Assembly (NCBI RefSeq): GCF_003945595.2
Contig: NW_024104438.1
Coordinates: 434,001 to 498,000 of the forward strand
Direction: 5' to 3'
Length of the DNA stretch: 64,000 bases
Origin: Pipra filicauda
Taxonomy: Eukaryota > Chordata > Aves > Passeriformes > Pipridae
The notes under the pieces were generated by a model. That model searched no databases, was not told the DNA's origin, and was given only the letters and a program-made list of their open reading frames with translations. This document shows positions 39,601 through 51,624 of this stretch, in pieces (within the stretch, counting starts at the first letter, position 1; each line of letters begins with the position of its first letter). The translations under genes were made by a program, and so were the position numbers.

Positions 39601-39866
39601 ATTCCATGTAAACACCTGCTGGGTGAAGGGGGAGGCTGACCTGGATGAACCCCCTTTTGGGGGTGACAGCAGGGAAAAGTGGGGGGAAATGAGTCTGCTT
39701 ATTCTCCCAGGGGTGGGCACAATGGGGACTGAGGGGAATTCGGCCCTGAAGAGGAATGGATCGGGGGGGGTGATGAAGGGAGGGCCAGCTGGTGGTTCAG
39801 CAGCAATGTGTGGGATTTGGGAGTGTTTTGGATGCTGGGGGGCAGAGAGGTGAGGGGGGAGGCTTG
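39600..39866. other. G-rich left shoulder of the tandem array, with a quadruplex motif
   Basis: A G-rich segment on the plus strand. At 39710-39736 four runs of at least three G are separated by loops of 1, 6 and 5 nt, which fits the standard G-quadruplex pattern. Other G6-G8 runs lie at about 39.68, 39.76 and 39.84 kb. The segment ends abruptly where the 21-bp array begins. Confidence 0.6.
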
Positions 39867-40839
39867 CAGTTACTAGTAGTCATTAGGCAGGTATTAGGCA
39901 GTCCCTAGTATTTACTAGGCAGTTACAAGGCAGTTACTAGTAGTTGTTACGTAGAAATTCGACAGCTGCAAAGCCATTACTAGTAGTTGCTAGGCAGACG
40001 CTAAGACATTACAAGTGGTTACCACACAGTTAATGCAACAATAGTAGACTCTTACTAACAGTTTTTGAGAGACTTTTATTGTTGCTATTGAGCAGTTACT
40101 AGGGAGTTACTATGCTCTTACTAGTAGTTACTGGGCAGTTATTAGACAGGTACTAATAGTTCTGAGGCAGCCACTATACTAGCAGTTCTGAAACAATTAT
40201 GAGGCAGGTACTAGTAGTTGTGAGGCAGACATGAGGCTGATACTGACAGTTACTAGAAGCTAATGGGCGGTTCTGAGGCAGTTGCCAAGAGTTAGTAGCA
40301 GTCACAATACAGTTTCTAGCAGTCATTATACAGTTACTGAGAGTCACTATACATTTACCAGGAGTCACTAGGCAGTTAGTAGTCACTGTACAGTCACTAT
40401 ACAGTTACTGGCACTCACTATACAGTCACTAGCAGTCACTGTACAGTCACTATGCAGTTCCTAGTAGTCACTATACAGTCACTAGCAGTCACTATACAGT
40501 GACTAGCAATCACTATATAGTCTCTACCAGTCACTGGCACTCCCTATACCATCACTAGTAGTCACTATACAGACACTATACAGTTCCTAGTAGTCACTAT
40601 ACAATCACTAGTAGTCACTATACAGTCACTATACAGTTCCTAGTGGTCACTATACATTCACTAGCAGTCACTATACAGTCATAGCAGTCACTATGTCTTC
40701 CTAGTAGTCACCGTACAGTTCCCAGCAGCCACTAGCAGTCACTATTCAGTCACTGGCAGTCACTAGCAATCACTATTCAGTCACTGGCAGTCACTAGCAA
40801 TCACTATATAGTTACTGGCAGTCAGTATATAGTGACTAC
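39867..40839. repeat. Tandem array with ~21-bp unit (10+11 half-units)
   Basis: About 970 bp of repeated CAGTYACTA-type words. In the right half, CAGTCACTATA and CAGTCACTAG(C) alternate, giving a unit near 21 bp and a half-unit near 10.5 bp. The left half (to about 40.28 kb) has the same skeleton as GTTACTAGG..CAG words but is much more diverged. The minus strand shows the period as seven-residue peptide repeats (CIVTLSN, CIMTARN, CIVTATN), which confirms a 21-nt period. Such a frame in a tandem repeat is expected by chance and is not evidence for a protein. Confidence 0.92.
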
Positions 40840-41095
40840 CGGCCCCTGACAGCTGGAAGGCCATGGGCTCTGACAGGGAGATCTGGTTGGGGCAGCGAGG
40901 TGGGGACCAGCAGGGCCAGAGGGGGGTCATGGCAGCCCTGGGTACTATAGGCGGCCCAGGGGGGCAGTGAGGGGGTATCTGGCCCACAGGAGGAGCTGGT
41001 GGCTGGGCCACATTAAGAGCTCTGGGCTCTGAAGGGGGACTGGCTCCTGTTCCTCACTGTGGCGGAGGAGGAGGAGGAGGAGGAGCAGGATGGGG
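40840..41095. other. G-rich right shoulder of the tandem array
   Basis: About 250 bp, G-rich on the plus strand, ending in a (GGA)n run at 41064-41085. With the left shoulder it frames the AT-balanced array between two G-rich blocks. I see no clear duplication between the two shoulders by eye. Confidence 0.5.
41064..41085. repeat. (GGA)7 microsatellite
   Basis: Seven GGA triplets on the plus strand at the end of the G-rich block. Confidence 0.9.
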
Positions 41096-41409
41096 AGGCA
41101 GAGTCCTGACTGCGTTTGCATGTGGAAGCAGCAGGCAGGGTTGTCAGCAATAAAAGCAATTTTGCATTTTATTCTTCAGTGCAAAGAGGTCTTGCTCTAT
41201 TGTCATAAACTCATCTCACGCTTATGGGACAGTAAAATGACAAACAGGTTCCTTTTCTACACGTGTGATGTAGAGCTCTGTAGCTGCATCTTAAGGCTGT
41301 GGCTCAGAAGCTATGGGAGCTTCCTACATCCTCTCCTTCCCAGGCAGTCTCTCTCGGACATTATCCTGCTGAAATCTAGCAAATAGCACCCAAAAATAAA
41401 CAACTAAGA

Positions 41410-41541
41410 CATCCAAGACCAGGTTGGATGGGGCTCTGAGCAACCTGTTATAGTGGAAGGTGCCCCTGCACATGGCCAGGGGTTGGAACTGGATGATCTT
41501 CAAGGTCCCCTTCTGACCAAAATCATTCTATGATTTTGTGG
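41410..41541 (+). mobile_element. CR1 LINE 3'-end fragment
   Basis: Reads aagaccaggttggatggggc, then gagcaacctg, ggggttggaactggatgatc, aaggtcccctt and the tail attctatgatttt. This is the CR1 3' UTR in plus orientation, 5'-truncated to about 130 bp. Confidence 0.9.
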
Positions 41542-41544
41542 TTC

Positions 41545-44500
41545 CAGGAATACCAAGGCATTTAAAATACTGCACGTATTTTGTAATACTTGCACACGTA
41601 AAGGCTTTGGTCAGTGGTTTATAAGCATTGACTGATTAGTTGTATAATGAAAATCAAGTCAAAGACTAAAAGAAACCACACACAAATGCATATACATGGA
41701 CTTTCTTTAAAACATGTGAAACATCCATTAACAGCAGCTTTTCCCATTGTCAGTTAAATTTAGTAGTACTCTTGGAACAGAAATAACTCCAGTGGAATTA
41801 ATCATTCTCTTTAGAAAGCTGACAGCTATTTTAAGCAGTCAGCTTTCTGGAGGAAAATATGTCTGCTCTTCAAAGGAATATACTTGGGGACAGTTGGAAT
41901 ACAGTCTTGCTATGTTTAGGCTTAAAATCTATTTTTCACACATATTTCTTAAACTGAATCTGCCTATTCTGAATCCCAAAATGTGCTTTGGTGCATTAGC
42001 AACTTTAGAAGTACTTTGACCAAGAGATTTTAAGATTCTGAAGGTTGTGTTTCATAAATCCCCAGTGTTTAGAGGTGGCTCACACCCTTATTTTAATGCA
42101 GAGCTGGTACAGATTTTGTCATGAGCCAGATGCATCAAGGATTGCTGGTTGTGCTTGTCAGTTCATACCTGTGCCAAACAGAGCTGTGGAACTGCATGTT
42201 ATGAGTACATTCTAGTTTGATAGTCTGGGGGGGGAGGGTATCCTTCTTTAAAATGTAAAATCAGCAATAACTTTCAGCTTTGGAAAGACCCTATGGTACA
42301 ACTCTTTATAATTTCATCAAACACATGCATGCTTCCCTTGGGGAATTTTGTATGCTTTAGTGTAATGGATTTCTTTTGACTCATCATCATCATCTTTTGA
42401 CTCACTGGTAACAAGCTAAAAGCCCTTGGTACCTGTAGGAGTACAGTTAATCTGTAGTTACAGCCATGCATCCTTTTTCAAGCCTCAGTAAATAGTTCTC
42501 CTATGTTAGAAATTACTGATTTTCCTCTCTCCCTCCTTGAACACATCTTCTTCACTCAGTGGAGAGGAAAAAGAGTCATTTTTCTCACCCAGTGTTCCAC
42601 AAGCCCACCTTAAATTACACTGAGAGGAGGATGAGAAATAACATTGCTCTCTTACAATCATATTAGAGCATCTGTATACCAGAAGAGAGCTGGGCAGAAG
42701 GGCAAGTAGCTTGCCTTAACCTTCCTAAGAGAGTCTACAAAGTCAGGACTGGGAGGTGTATTTCTTACTGTGTTCTTGAGACACAAGGAGGGTTGAAGTT
42801 TCAAGAAGTAAGGTACAGCTGGATCAAACTGTGCTCACAGAAATTGAAACAAAAAATGGAATACTTGTTTTCTGAAATCATGAGCTATTTATTGCAGTAA
42901 AAAAATATTTGATGCTTAAAAGAAATGCAGCTTTTTTTTTTCTGATAAAAGCAGAATAGCTGATTTCAGTCTGCTCCAGCTGTGACAGGCTGGCCCAGCT
43001 CTGGTGGGTGGGATAGGATGGAGGAAGCAGAGGTCAGTGGGATGTTTGGCAGAGACAAAGAAGTGGAAATAAGAGGGATTGGGTCAACAGGAAGAAAAAA
43101 TTAAGAGAATCAAGAAACTGTGTTGCAAGCATTGGAAACCTTAATTTTTTTGGTAGTGATTGGTATATTGCACTTCAGTCAATGTTTTAAAAGATTTCTT
43201 GTGTCCTGGCAGAGTTCAGAGCAGTGAAAGAGCAGGCAAAGTATCTTTTTACTTGCTCATCCTGTGCAAAAGGGGGAACATTGTGTTCCACACCATTTGC
43301 AAGCTTCTGTTATGGGCCAGGGCAGATCACAGATATTTCTGGCCATTGAGGCTTTTAGCACTGTTTGATTTGGTTTGTGCCTCTGAGAAGGTTTGGACAA
43401 CACTCGGTTTAACCCTTATTTTAGTAGTGTGTAAAGGCTTAGTTATGTGTCTTAGTCAAATCTGTGATGATGTAGTGTTCAAAGATGAATATAAAAGCTT
43501 GTAAGCTAACTTGTTACAGTATTCTGTGGGGGAAAAAGTCTTAAAGTGACAAAACTAGTTAATGGAAACATGCAGTGCCAGTGTTAATAGCACTGATGTC
43601 CAAACAGAATCCATTTTGTTGTTTCACTGTTTTTACAATCCCATGAGCTTTGAAAACAAGCCAAAACAAAAATCATTCAAAAAAAGTATTCAGAGAGTTA
43701 ACTCACTGAGAAAACTAAAATTCAGTGCTACTATAGTATTGTTTCCTTGAAGAAGAGTCTTTCACCAAGCTGCAGATATCAGAATCTCTCTGGTTGAGCC
43801 TCCTTTCCTTGTGTAGGAATACAGTGCTGTAATACCACAGTCCACTGTATTTGATAAGGGTTTTAAAGTCTGTTACCTTTGCCTGCCCTTTTTAAGTTGA
43901 AGTTCTGCAGATATCTGAGTATATTTCTAAGTTTGCTTTCTGACTCCTCCTGTACACTGCTTGTAGTTCCACAGTCAAAAGGGACAGGATTTCAGTGCTG
44001 CTGTTTCAGAGAGCTGGTATCTTCAGACAACTGAGCGTGCAGGCTCCTGCCTCTCTTGCTTGCAGAGTAAAACAAATTAAAGTGGTGCACGTGATGTAAA
44101 TTAACCTGTTCTGCCCTGCAGCTGGGACAGGCTGGAGCGTGCACCTGGGTTATGGTGAGGCTGACAGGTGGTACCTGGTGAGGTGCTCTATGTGCGGATG
44201 TGCCTCGGAGACAGCTCTGGCAAAGGGCTCGTGAAATGAGAAAATGTGTGAGTCAGTATCTGCTCTTGTGGAACTGCAGTCATTGGACCTGATTCATGTG
44301 TATCCATCTATTTCTCATTAAAATGCTGTGCTTGCCGTTGGCATTTTGAGGGCACAATTTGCCTGTGTCATTTTGTGGGTTTAGTACCTTGAACCTGAAA
44401 CTTTATGCCTTTGCCTTAAGGGGTTTGTCTAGCCCAGACTTTTTCTTTACTACATTGTTCTGTTTTCTGTGTTCCCTACCCTGAAGAATTGGAAGAGAAA

Positions 44501-47500
44501 AATTAATAACAGGCTAAAGCTGGGAGCATTTCCCCTTTAATCAAGAGGTAGAACATCCTGGGTCAAACAGACTTTCTTAAATTACCTGGTTTCTGATATT
44601 TTAATTAACGTTAGTATTTTTCCTACCACGTTTATACTGCCTCGAGGGAATGCTTTTTTCCCTGCCTTTCCTGTGTGGCATGCCACAAAGATTCCTCTAC
44701 AATTAACCCAGCAAAAGTAAGAAAACAGATAACAAAGGTTTAAAGTTGGAAAGGTGTTCTCAAACTTCTCTCAATTAGTATAATATGCAAGTATAATAAC
44801 GTTAAAATGTCTTTAAGCTTCTCATATTAGAGTTTTAATGATGGTGCTGAATTGCTGTGCCAATGAGGAATATTTAAAAAAAAAAAAAAAAGAAAAACAA
44901 AGAAAGCAAAGGAAAAAAAGCTGGATATGCTTCTAAGATCATAATGGAGAATAGAGAAACAGTAAGCAAAATATTATCTTTCAGTTCAGACACTAAGAAT
45001 CTGATTTATTATTACTGGGCAACTTATTGGGTTCCAAATTTCCTAAATTCACCTCTATTATTTTTATTTTTTCAATTTATTTGAAGTCCTTCAGCTTTTT
45101 GGTAAGAGAGCCTGAAGTTCTCATTGCCTTCTCAATGCCCATATTTCAGTGTTTGAACATTAAAACAATGAAGTTGTTCTCTGCCTTCACCAATGTTATT
45201 CACTATTATCTCAGCTGCTTTTAATTTCACTTCGTCTGAATTATTACTTGCTGTGTACTCTGAGCAGTCTCAGAAGATACAAGTGAGAAAATTATGCCAA
45301 TAAATAGTATGCTGGGTTTCAAGCATGCATTTATTGTTATGATCTATTCTGCTTTAATAACACTTTTTTTATTTATTGAGACATTTTTATAAGTCACATT
45401 GGAGATAAGAATGAGAAATCATTTTTATGAGTTAATGTAGGTGTGTTTCGGAAACTTTCCTTGCACCAATCTTTGTAAAGTTTGAGTGGGTTTTGGTAAT
45501 TAGTAAATCTTCAGTGATTCATGGCTTGTCTTAGTGATGGAGGATTTGTAAGAGTGAGACCAGCTCACTAAAACATTACATTTTAATCAAATTATTAACA
45601 TACTTCTCAATCTCAAGCGTGGTATCATAAAAAATAAAATTATGAAGCAGAACTCCAAGTGCAACTTAAGCAGAACATTGACTCAGAGGGAACAGTGATG
45701 CAGCAAATGCATCAACTGTATTTCTTCAAAGAAGAGTAGAATACTCTTCCCTAGGTGGGAAGGAGGCATTGTGCCCTTCTCTGATATTTGCTGCTTATTT
45801 CATACTCAAATAGCAAATTGTTGGCATCTGGAGTCACTTAAAAAAGCACCTAGGTTGAAACACCTGTTTTATAATAAAACCAACTAATTCAAACATTGTT
45901 CACACCTCAACTGAAAACAGTCATTTTAAAGTGATGCTGTTTATGCCAGTTCTGCTGTTTAGGATAATATTGAAAGGTCCCATCAAAATTACATTCACAA
46001 GAATTAAGTTTTAACTCCTCCCTTTTCAGTAGGTAACTCATGTCTCCTGTGGTACCTTTGCAGGATTTGGAGATGCACGGAAATGAAAACCAGTGTTTTC
46101 AAGCTTAAATGCCTAAATACAAATGTTCTTACATGTGAGAATTTCAGTTTAAGGGTGTTGAACAAGTCTTGTCCCCTGTCTCTGTGCAGAGGCATAGGCC
46201 AGCTTTCCAGCCTTCTTCTCTCTCACCTCCTCTCACCTCTGTTTTCCTTCTCTCTTGAGGCTCCATAGTCTCTGCAGCGTGTCTGGAATTTCGGTAAAGC
46301 AGCCCTTTATTAAAATGCCCAAGTATCTTGGATGACAACTATAAATGACTAGAGTTACAAATCCAACAATACACACTGTGTGTGTGTGTGTTCTGGTTTT
46401 TAGCATTTTATAGGCATTTTGGCTGATAAAATCTTTTTGGTACCTATTCTGTGTACTGGACTTTAAGTTCTTGAATCGTAGTAAGAGCTGAAGTAATCAC
46501 AAGAAATACTGTATGGCTTCTGAGGATTAATAGTCAAAAGAATCAAATATATTTTATTCCTTTCTTTGAAACTGAAATGGAAAACTTCACCTGCTTTTCT
46601 AGCTTTACATTGGGGACTATGCTAATTCTAACATGGATTGTCACTAAGGGTCGCAGTTGTCTCCAGGGTCTGCTTTCTTCTCCTTGACATTCCAACAACA
46701 ATAATATTTTCTTTTTATTTGTGTGAATATCTGCTTTTTTAAGGACAGTCTATGTTCTTTCACATTCTCTTTCTGGACACACAAAGTGAAGTATGGTGGA
46801 GCAGGAACTTGTTACTTAGTTTATTGCTGGATTTTCCCTTTATGCCTGGATGGTACCTGAACATTTTTTTCCCATTCTGTCTAATCAGCTTAGTTCCCTC
46901 TGAAAAAAAAGCATTTGCTAAGCATTTAGGAAGGATAACAGAGCAGAGGAAGTGGTGCAGATGAGGCAGAAACTGAAAAAGGGGCCATTAATGAAGAGAG
47001 GTATCAATCTGTTCAGTGGGATTTCTCACCCCAGAAGCCAGAGGGAATTGTTACAGTGCTCCACACTTCCCATGAACATGGAGTTAAATCTTTAAGGGAT
47101 CTTTCCACTTCTTTTAATGGGACCCTGTGAGTATCTGAGGTGAAATGCCCTGTGCTAAAATCACTCGAAAAACTGTTCTTAACATTTCAGTAGGATCAGA
47201 TTCATGCTTTGATTGTCAGAAGCTCCTAATGCGTGGTGCTTCACTCGTGCATCCTTTTAGATACATAGACTGCTGTTTGTTGTTGGTATAGTATGTCAGT
47301 GGACTACACAAAACGTGAGTTCTCACATTTGTGGCACTACCAGTTACCACAGGTTACAAAATAAAGCTGGGAAATCTGTGGCAAGGACAGACCATCAGGC
47401 CTATAAATAATTACATGAGAAAATATTGCCTTTAGGTTGTAGTAAATAGGAGGTGTGGGCTGGGTTCATGTCTCCAGTCCAGAGATCTGTTTTTCCTCCA

Positions 47501-48318
47501 GAATTTGGCTGTTGACAAACATAAACGGGGTTTTTTGGGGGGAATAGCCTAAAAATAAAGGAAAAACTACACTGAAAATTACTGTTTGACTTCATCATGT
47601 GGCATGAATATGTGGATCTTTTATTAAAAAAAAATCTGATGTCTTTTATTTCTAGAATATTTTTATCCATATCCTTTTATTAAGTCCCTCTGTGACAAAC
47701 AGTAGTTGGTCTGTTCTGCCATTTCTTAATGGCAGAAAGTTGATCCAAACAACTCCAAATTCATGATACCAGCACCTTTATTTAAACATTTTGGAGACAT
47801 ATAAATGACAAGGCCAGTCTGACAGTTCTGCAAGGATACTGCTTTTGATTGATTCTCTGAAAAGTTTCTGATGGCATGGTTGCAAACCCTCAGGTATCCG
47901 GTTCTTTTAAAGAAGTTTTTCTTAGTTGCCAGGAAAGATGTCTTGTGAATCTGAAAGCTAAAGGCCTTAAGTTCAGCTTAATATTTACAGAACTGGTTGC
48001 ACACAGGCAGTGGTAGCATAGATCTCCCTGTGCTCTATCATTTCTGTGTGCGGCAAATGGCCTTGAGGCATAGTTAGAAAGAAAAAGGTCAGACTTGTTT
48101 GTGACCCTTCTCTTGGAGCGTGCAGAGACGTGTCATTTATCAAGGAGGTTGTGGATGTGAGTGGAAGTGGTTGGGAAGGAGCCTGTAGTGTCCCAGACCA
48201 AACTGGAGACCATTTACAAACTCACTGCCTGGATGGGATTTTAAGTGAGAAACACATTATTTTATTCCTGAACTTCTCTCGATACAGTTTGTCAGAAGAC
48301 CATGTATAAATATGTTGC

Positions 48319-48355
<37 letters not shown>

Positions 48356-49900
48356 TTGCCTAAAAATCCACTAACTATACAGAAATAAAAAGAAAAAGGC
48401 TGCACTTATTTGTACATTTTTTCATGTGGTTTGAGGCTGAAGTTATACCAGCTCAGGGTTTTTAAAAGTGGTTACCCAGCACTTCTGAAGGTGCTGTGCT
48501 TCCAACCAACTTCAGTAGCAGCTGCTGTATCCATTTGTGGGTCAGGACATTCTGGCCTTGTTTGGGCTAAGGAAGGCAGCTGAGGCTGTGCTGTGCTATA
48601 CTGGCAAAGCTGGAGCTGAACTGCAGTGCTGTTTGCTAAAGTAACAGCAGGGGAATGCCAAGAGCTGCATTAAAGCAGATGACATTGCTGTGCTCATGGT
48701 GCTCCTCTGCCTTCCCCAGCCAAATTACTGCTTGGGAACCCTGCCTGTTTCATGTCATATGTGTTAATCATCATCTTGTGACCATGCAGAAAACCTGGGT
48801 AGAGCAAATCTTCAAGGCTCCAAAATCGAGGCAAATGTTGGGAACTCTGTGTCTTTGTTTCTGAAGATATTTCTCTCTTGGGGGAAACCAGTTATTTGGT
48901 TTAAGAGAACTACATATGTTAGACTGAGGTAGGAAATGATTGTAGCTCTGCATTCATCACTGCTGACTCAGCTGTAGTGCATAACCTTATATTGACAAAA
49001 ACTGAGCCCAAACAGAGGTACTACAGTGTTCAGAGGTGGGAAATGGTTCAGAGAAAGAGAAAAGACAAAGAAAAAAGAACTAACGTGACAAATTTACAAA
49101 GAAGAAAGAATCTTAAGTCCTGTCAGCCTTTTCTTATTTTCTATTGAAGAATGAAAATGGCTCTTGTAATAACAAGGAAAAGTAATATTTAAAGCTGTCC
49201 CTAGAATATATTTCAGAGCAATTAATCACCTACTGCAAAATGCCATCGAGGACAAGGACACAGCAGGGTTCAGAATGGCTCCAGGAGGCACAATAGATGT
49301 TACTTGGCCAACCAGACTTCTCCTCCCTACAATTCAATCTTTTCATGACAGTGGTCACCCAAGGAAAAAAGGTGAACAAAACCTCATTTTTAATTTCACA
49401 TTATAGTGCTTTTAGTTTTTGACGTTCTAATGTTTTTAGGTGGTTTTTTTTGTAGTGTGCCACTTGGTTGGGTTTTGTCTGCCAAGAATGCTGTGCAGTT
49501 CAGTGCTAAGTCAAGGAAAATACACACAGAGTACTGTCCTTAACTCATATAAAGAAGTCTCTCTTTGAAACAAATACATGTTTTCCAGTGAGAAGCTGTG
49601 CAGGTTGAAATAGAGTGAATAATGCCCATGATAGTAGCATTTCATAAACAGTGCAATTAGCTTGTTTTTTAGTCAGGGTTTGGTTTGGTTTGGTGTCTTT
49701 TGTGAGATTTTTTTGGCTTTGGGGTTTTTTTCCAATAGACAATATTGTTCCATCTATCTCTCTCTCTAGGTAGCTGTTTTTACAGTTCAGTACACTTGAG
49801 TAAACTGGTGCATAGTAGAATATAGTAGAATATTGGCTATTTCTGGATAACTTGTACTACAGAATGAAGCAGCTCTAAAGAATGAACCACCCAGCCACTG
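41545..49900. other. Long gene-free stretch between SMYD1 and the KRCC1-like exon
   Basis: More than 8 kb with no recognised coding exon, RNA gene or large transposon. Non-coding 5' exons and the promoter of the KRCC1-like gene should lie somewhere here, but no CpG-rich block marks them. Simple repeats include poly-A at 44876-44891 and (TG)7 at 46377-46391. Confidence 0.45.
48322..48356. repeat. (TA)n microsatellite
   Basis: About 14 uninterrupted TA units followed by an imperfect TTTATAT end. It is likely length-variable. Confidence 0.9.
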
Positions 49901-49910
49901 TAGATCATGA

Positions 49911-49992
49911 AATTCGTATATTTTTTAATTCATTTTTAAGTTCGTATATTCATTTTTAAATTCGTATATTTTTAAATTCAATTTTTAAGTTC
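49911..49992. repeat. AT-rich tandem repeat (30+19-bp units)
   Basis: ATTCGTATATT followed by a run ending TTTTTAA(G) occurs three times as 30-, 19- and 30-bp versions. This gives a higher-order period of about 49 bp. TTCGTATAT is the invariant core. Confidence 0.8.
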
Positions 49993-50871
49993 TAGTGTAA
50001 CAATGCAGCAGAGAGTCTATCTATAGACACTGTTTGTGTCAGTGTCAGGACTCTTTCATGGGATGGGATCATGGTGTGCTTTGAGTTTTGCCCCTCTTTT
50101 GCAGGTCTCTCTAAGCTACAGATTCCTCTTTATTTTTTTCAGCAATTGAGGCTGGTTATTACTTGTGCCCGGTATGTAATGTCACACTTCCATAGAAATG
50201 TACCAGTCTCACATGAAAGGAAATAAGCACTGGATTAAGTTAGTCCAAAAGTCTTTTGTTGCTATTCTTCTGTAGTTTGTACTTTCAGACTTTTTCATGA
50301 GCCCTGTTGTCTGCTAAGTGACTTTAGCCAGTTCGTGGGGATTTTTTGGTTTTGGGTTGGGGTTGGGGTTTTTTTTGTTGTTTGGTTTACTGGTTTTAAG
50401 AGGCACTGCCCACTTAAACCTCATGCTGTGACTGAGATTCAGTCCTAGAGTTCCCATGGTTGTATCTTCGATGACAACCCCAGGAAAGGTCCTTAAACCT
50501 TTGCAGTTTTCCCACTTATTTTGCTCTCTGGGGGTGGCAGCACCCAGCACATCTTTAGTGCTCAGCCCAGAAGGAAATGGTCTGAACCTAAAGACTTCTA
50601 TTGACAAGGCAAAGGCGACCTTAATCCCAAAAAGTGCCAAGTCTGCATCAATTTTGTTGCTTTCATGATTCATCAGCTTGCACCTTACATTTGGCATAAG
50701 ATATTTATGGGGTAGGTGATAGCTCTTGTACTTTCCCTTTTACCCAGGAGAGGGCTGCAGACTGTTGATTGCAGAATGGATTTGGTGCTGATTTCAGGTG
50801 TACTTCCCGGAGAGTGCTGTGCAAGAAGGCTAAACATCAAATTTGCCCACACGTTAAGCATTTTGATAAGA

Positions 50872-50926
50872 CATTTTATAGAATTATCTAGGTTGGAAAA
50901 AGCCTCTAAGATCAAGTCTGACCATT
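50872..50926 (-). mobile_element. Old CR1 LINE 3'-end fragment
   Basis: On the plus strand it reads tagaattatctaggttggaa, then aaagcctctaagatcaagtc, then tgacc. This matches the complement of an older CR1 subfamily end. It is about 55 bp and diverged. Confidence 0.65.
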
Positions 50927-51624
50927 GAAAAATTTTAAGAGAATCCACAGTAATAATATAACCACAAGAGACTGATGTAGAACTGATATGGTTTTAAATG
51001 TTTGTTTAGTGAACAGAATTAGAATTTCCCAAAACAGGAGTGCAGGAAACTTCTATGGGCCTATCTACAGTTTAACAAAATGAATGTATAAAGGTGATGA
51101 ATTAAGGAAGAACAAGATACATTTAAGGGATGGGTCTTTGGAGCTGACCTTTCTACACACTTTATCTTTAGAAGTGCCTTCTAAACACTTTATCTTTCAG
51201 CCTGAGGAAAGGAGAGTAGAATCAAAACTGACAGGGAGTTTTGCCTTGGGAGCACATTTGTCTCGTTTGGGTTTTTTTTAGCAATCCAGGTTGGTTGCTT
51301 CTGTTCTGTTTTGTTTCTGCTGTGGAGTCACGCAGTTTGCCTGACGTTACTGTACTGCAGCTGTTCAGTGGAATGAATCTCAAAGAAATTAGTAATTGTA
51401 TTACTTGATAGTCAATAGGTAATGTAATTGCTTCTTGTCTGCAGCTAATTGGAGACCAGTTAATCAGAGTGTTTTCTCAAAGAGTGGATTTTGTGCCCTA
51501 TAACTGCAGCTTTACAGATATAATCATGTGTAACAGGGTCCGTGCAGTTACATGGAACAACACACCTGGAATGTGCTTTTTTCTAATTCTGAAAATACTA
51601 CCTTTTTTTTTTTTAACTCAACAG

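Noticed and set aside
40174..40386. Minus-strand open frame with seven-residue repeats (CIVTLSN-like)
   Set aside because: It is the direct consequence of a 21-nt tandem repeat. There is no start context, splice sites or family match, so it is not a protein gene.
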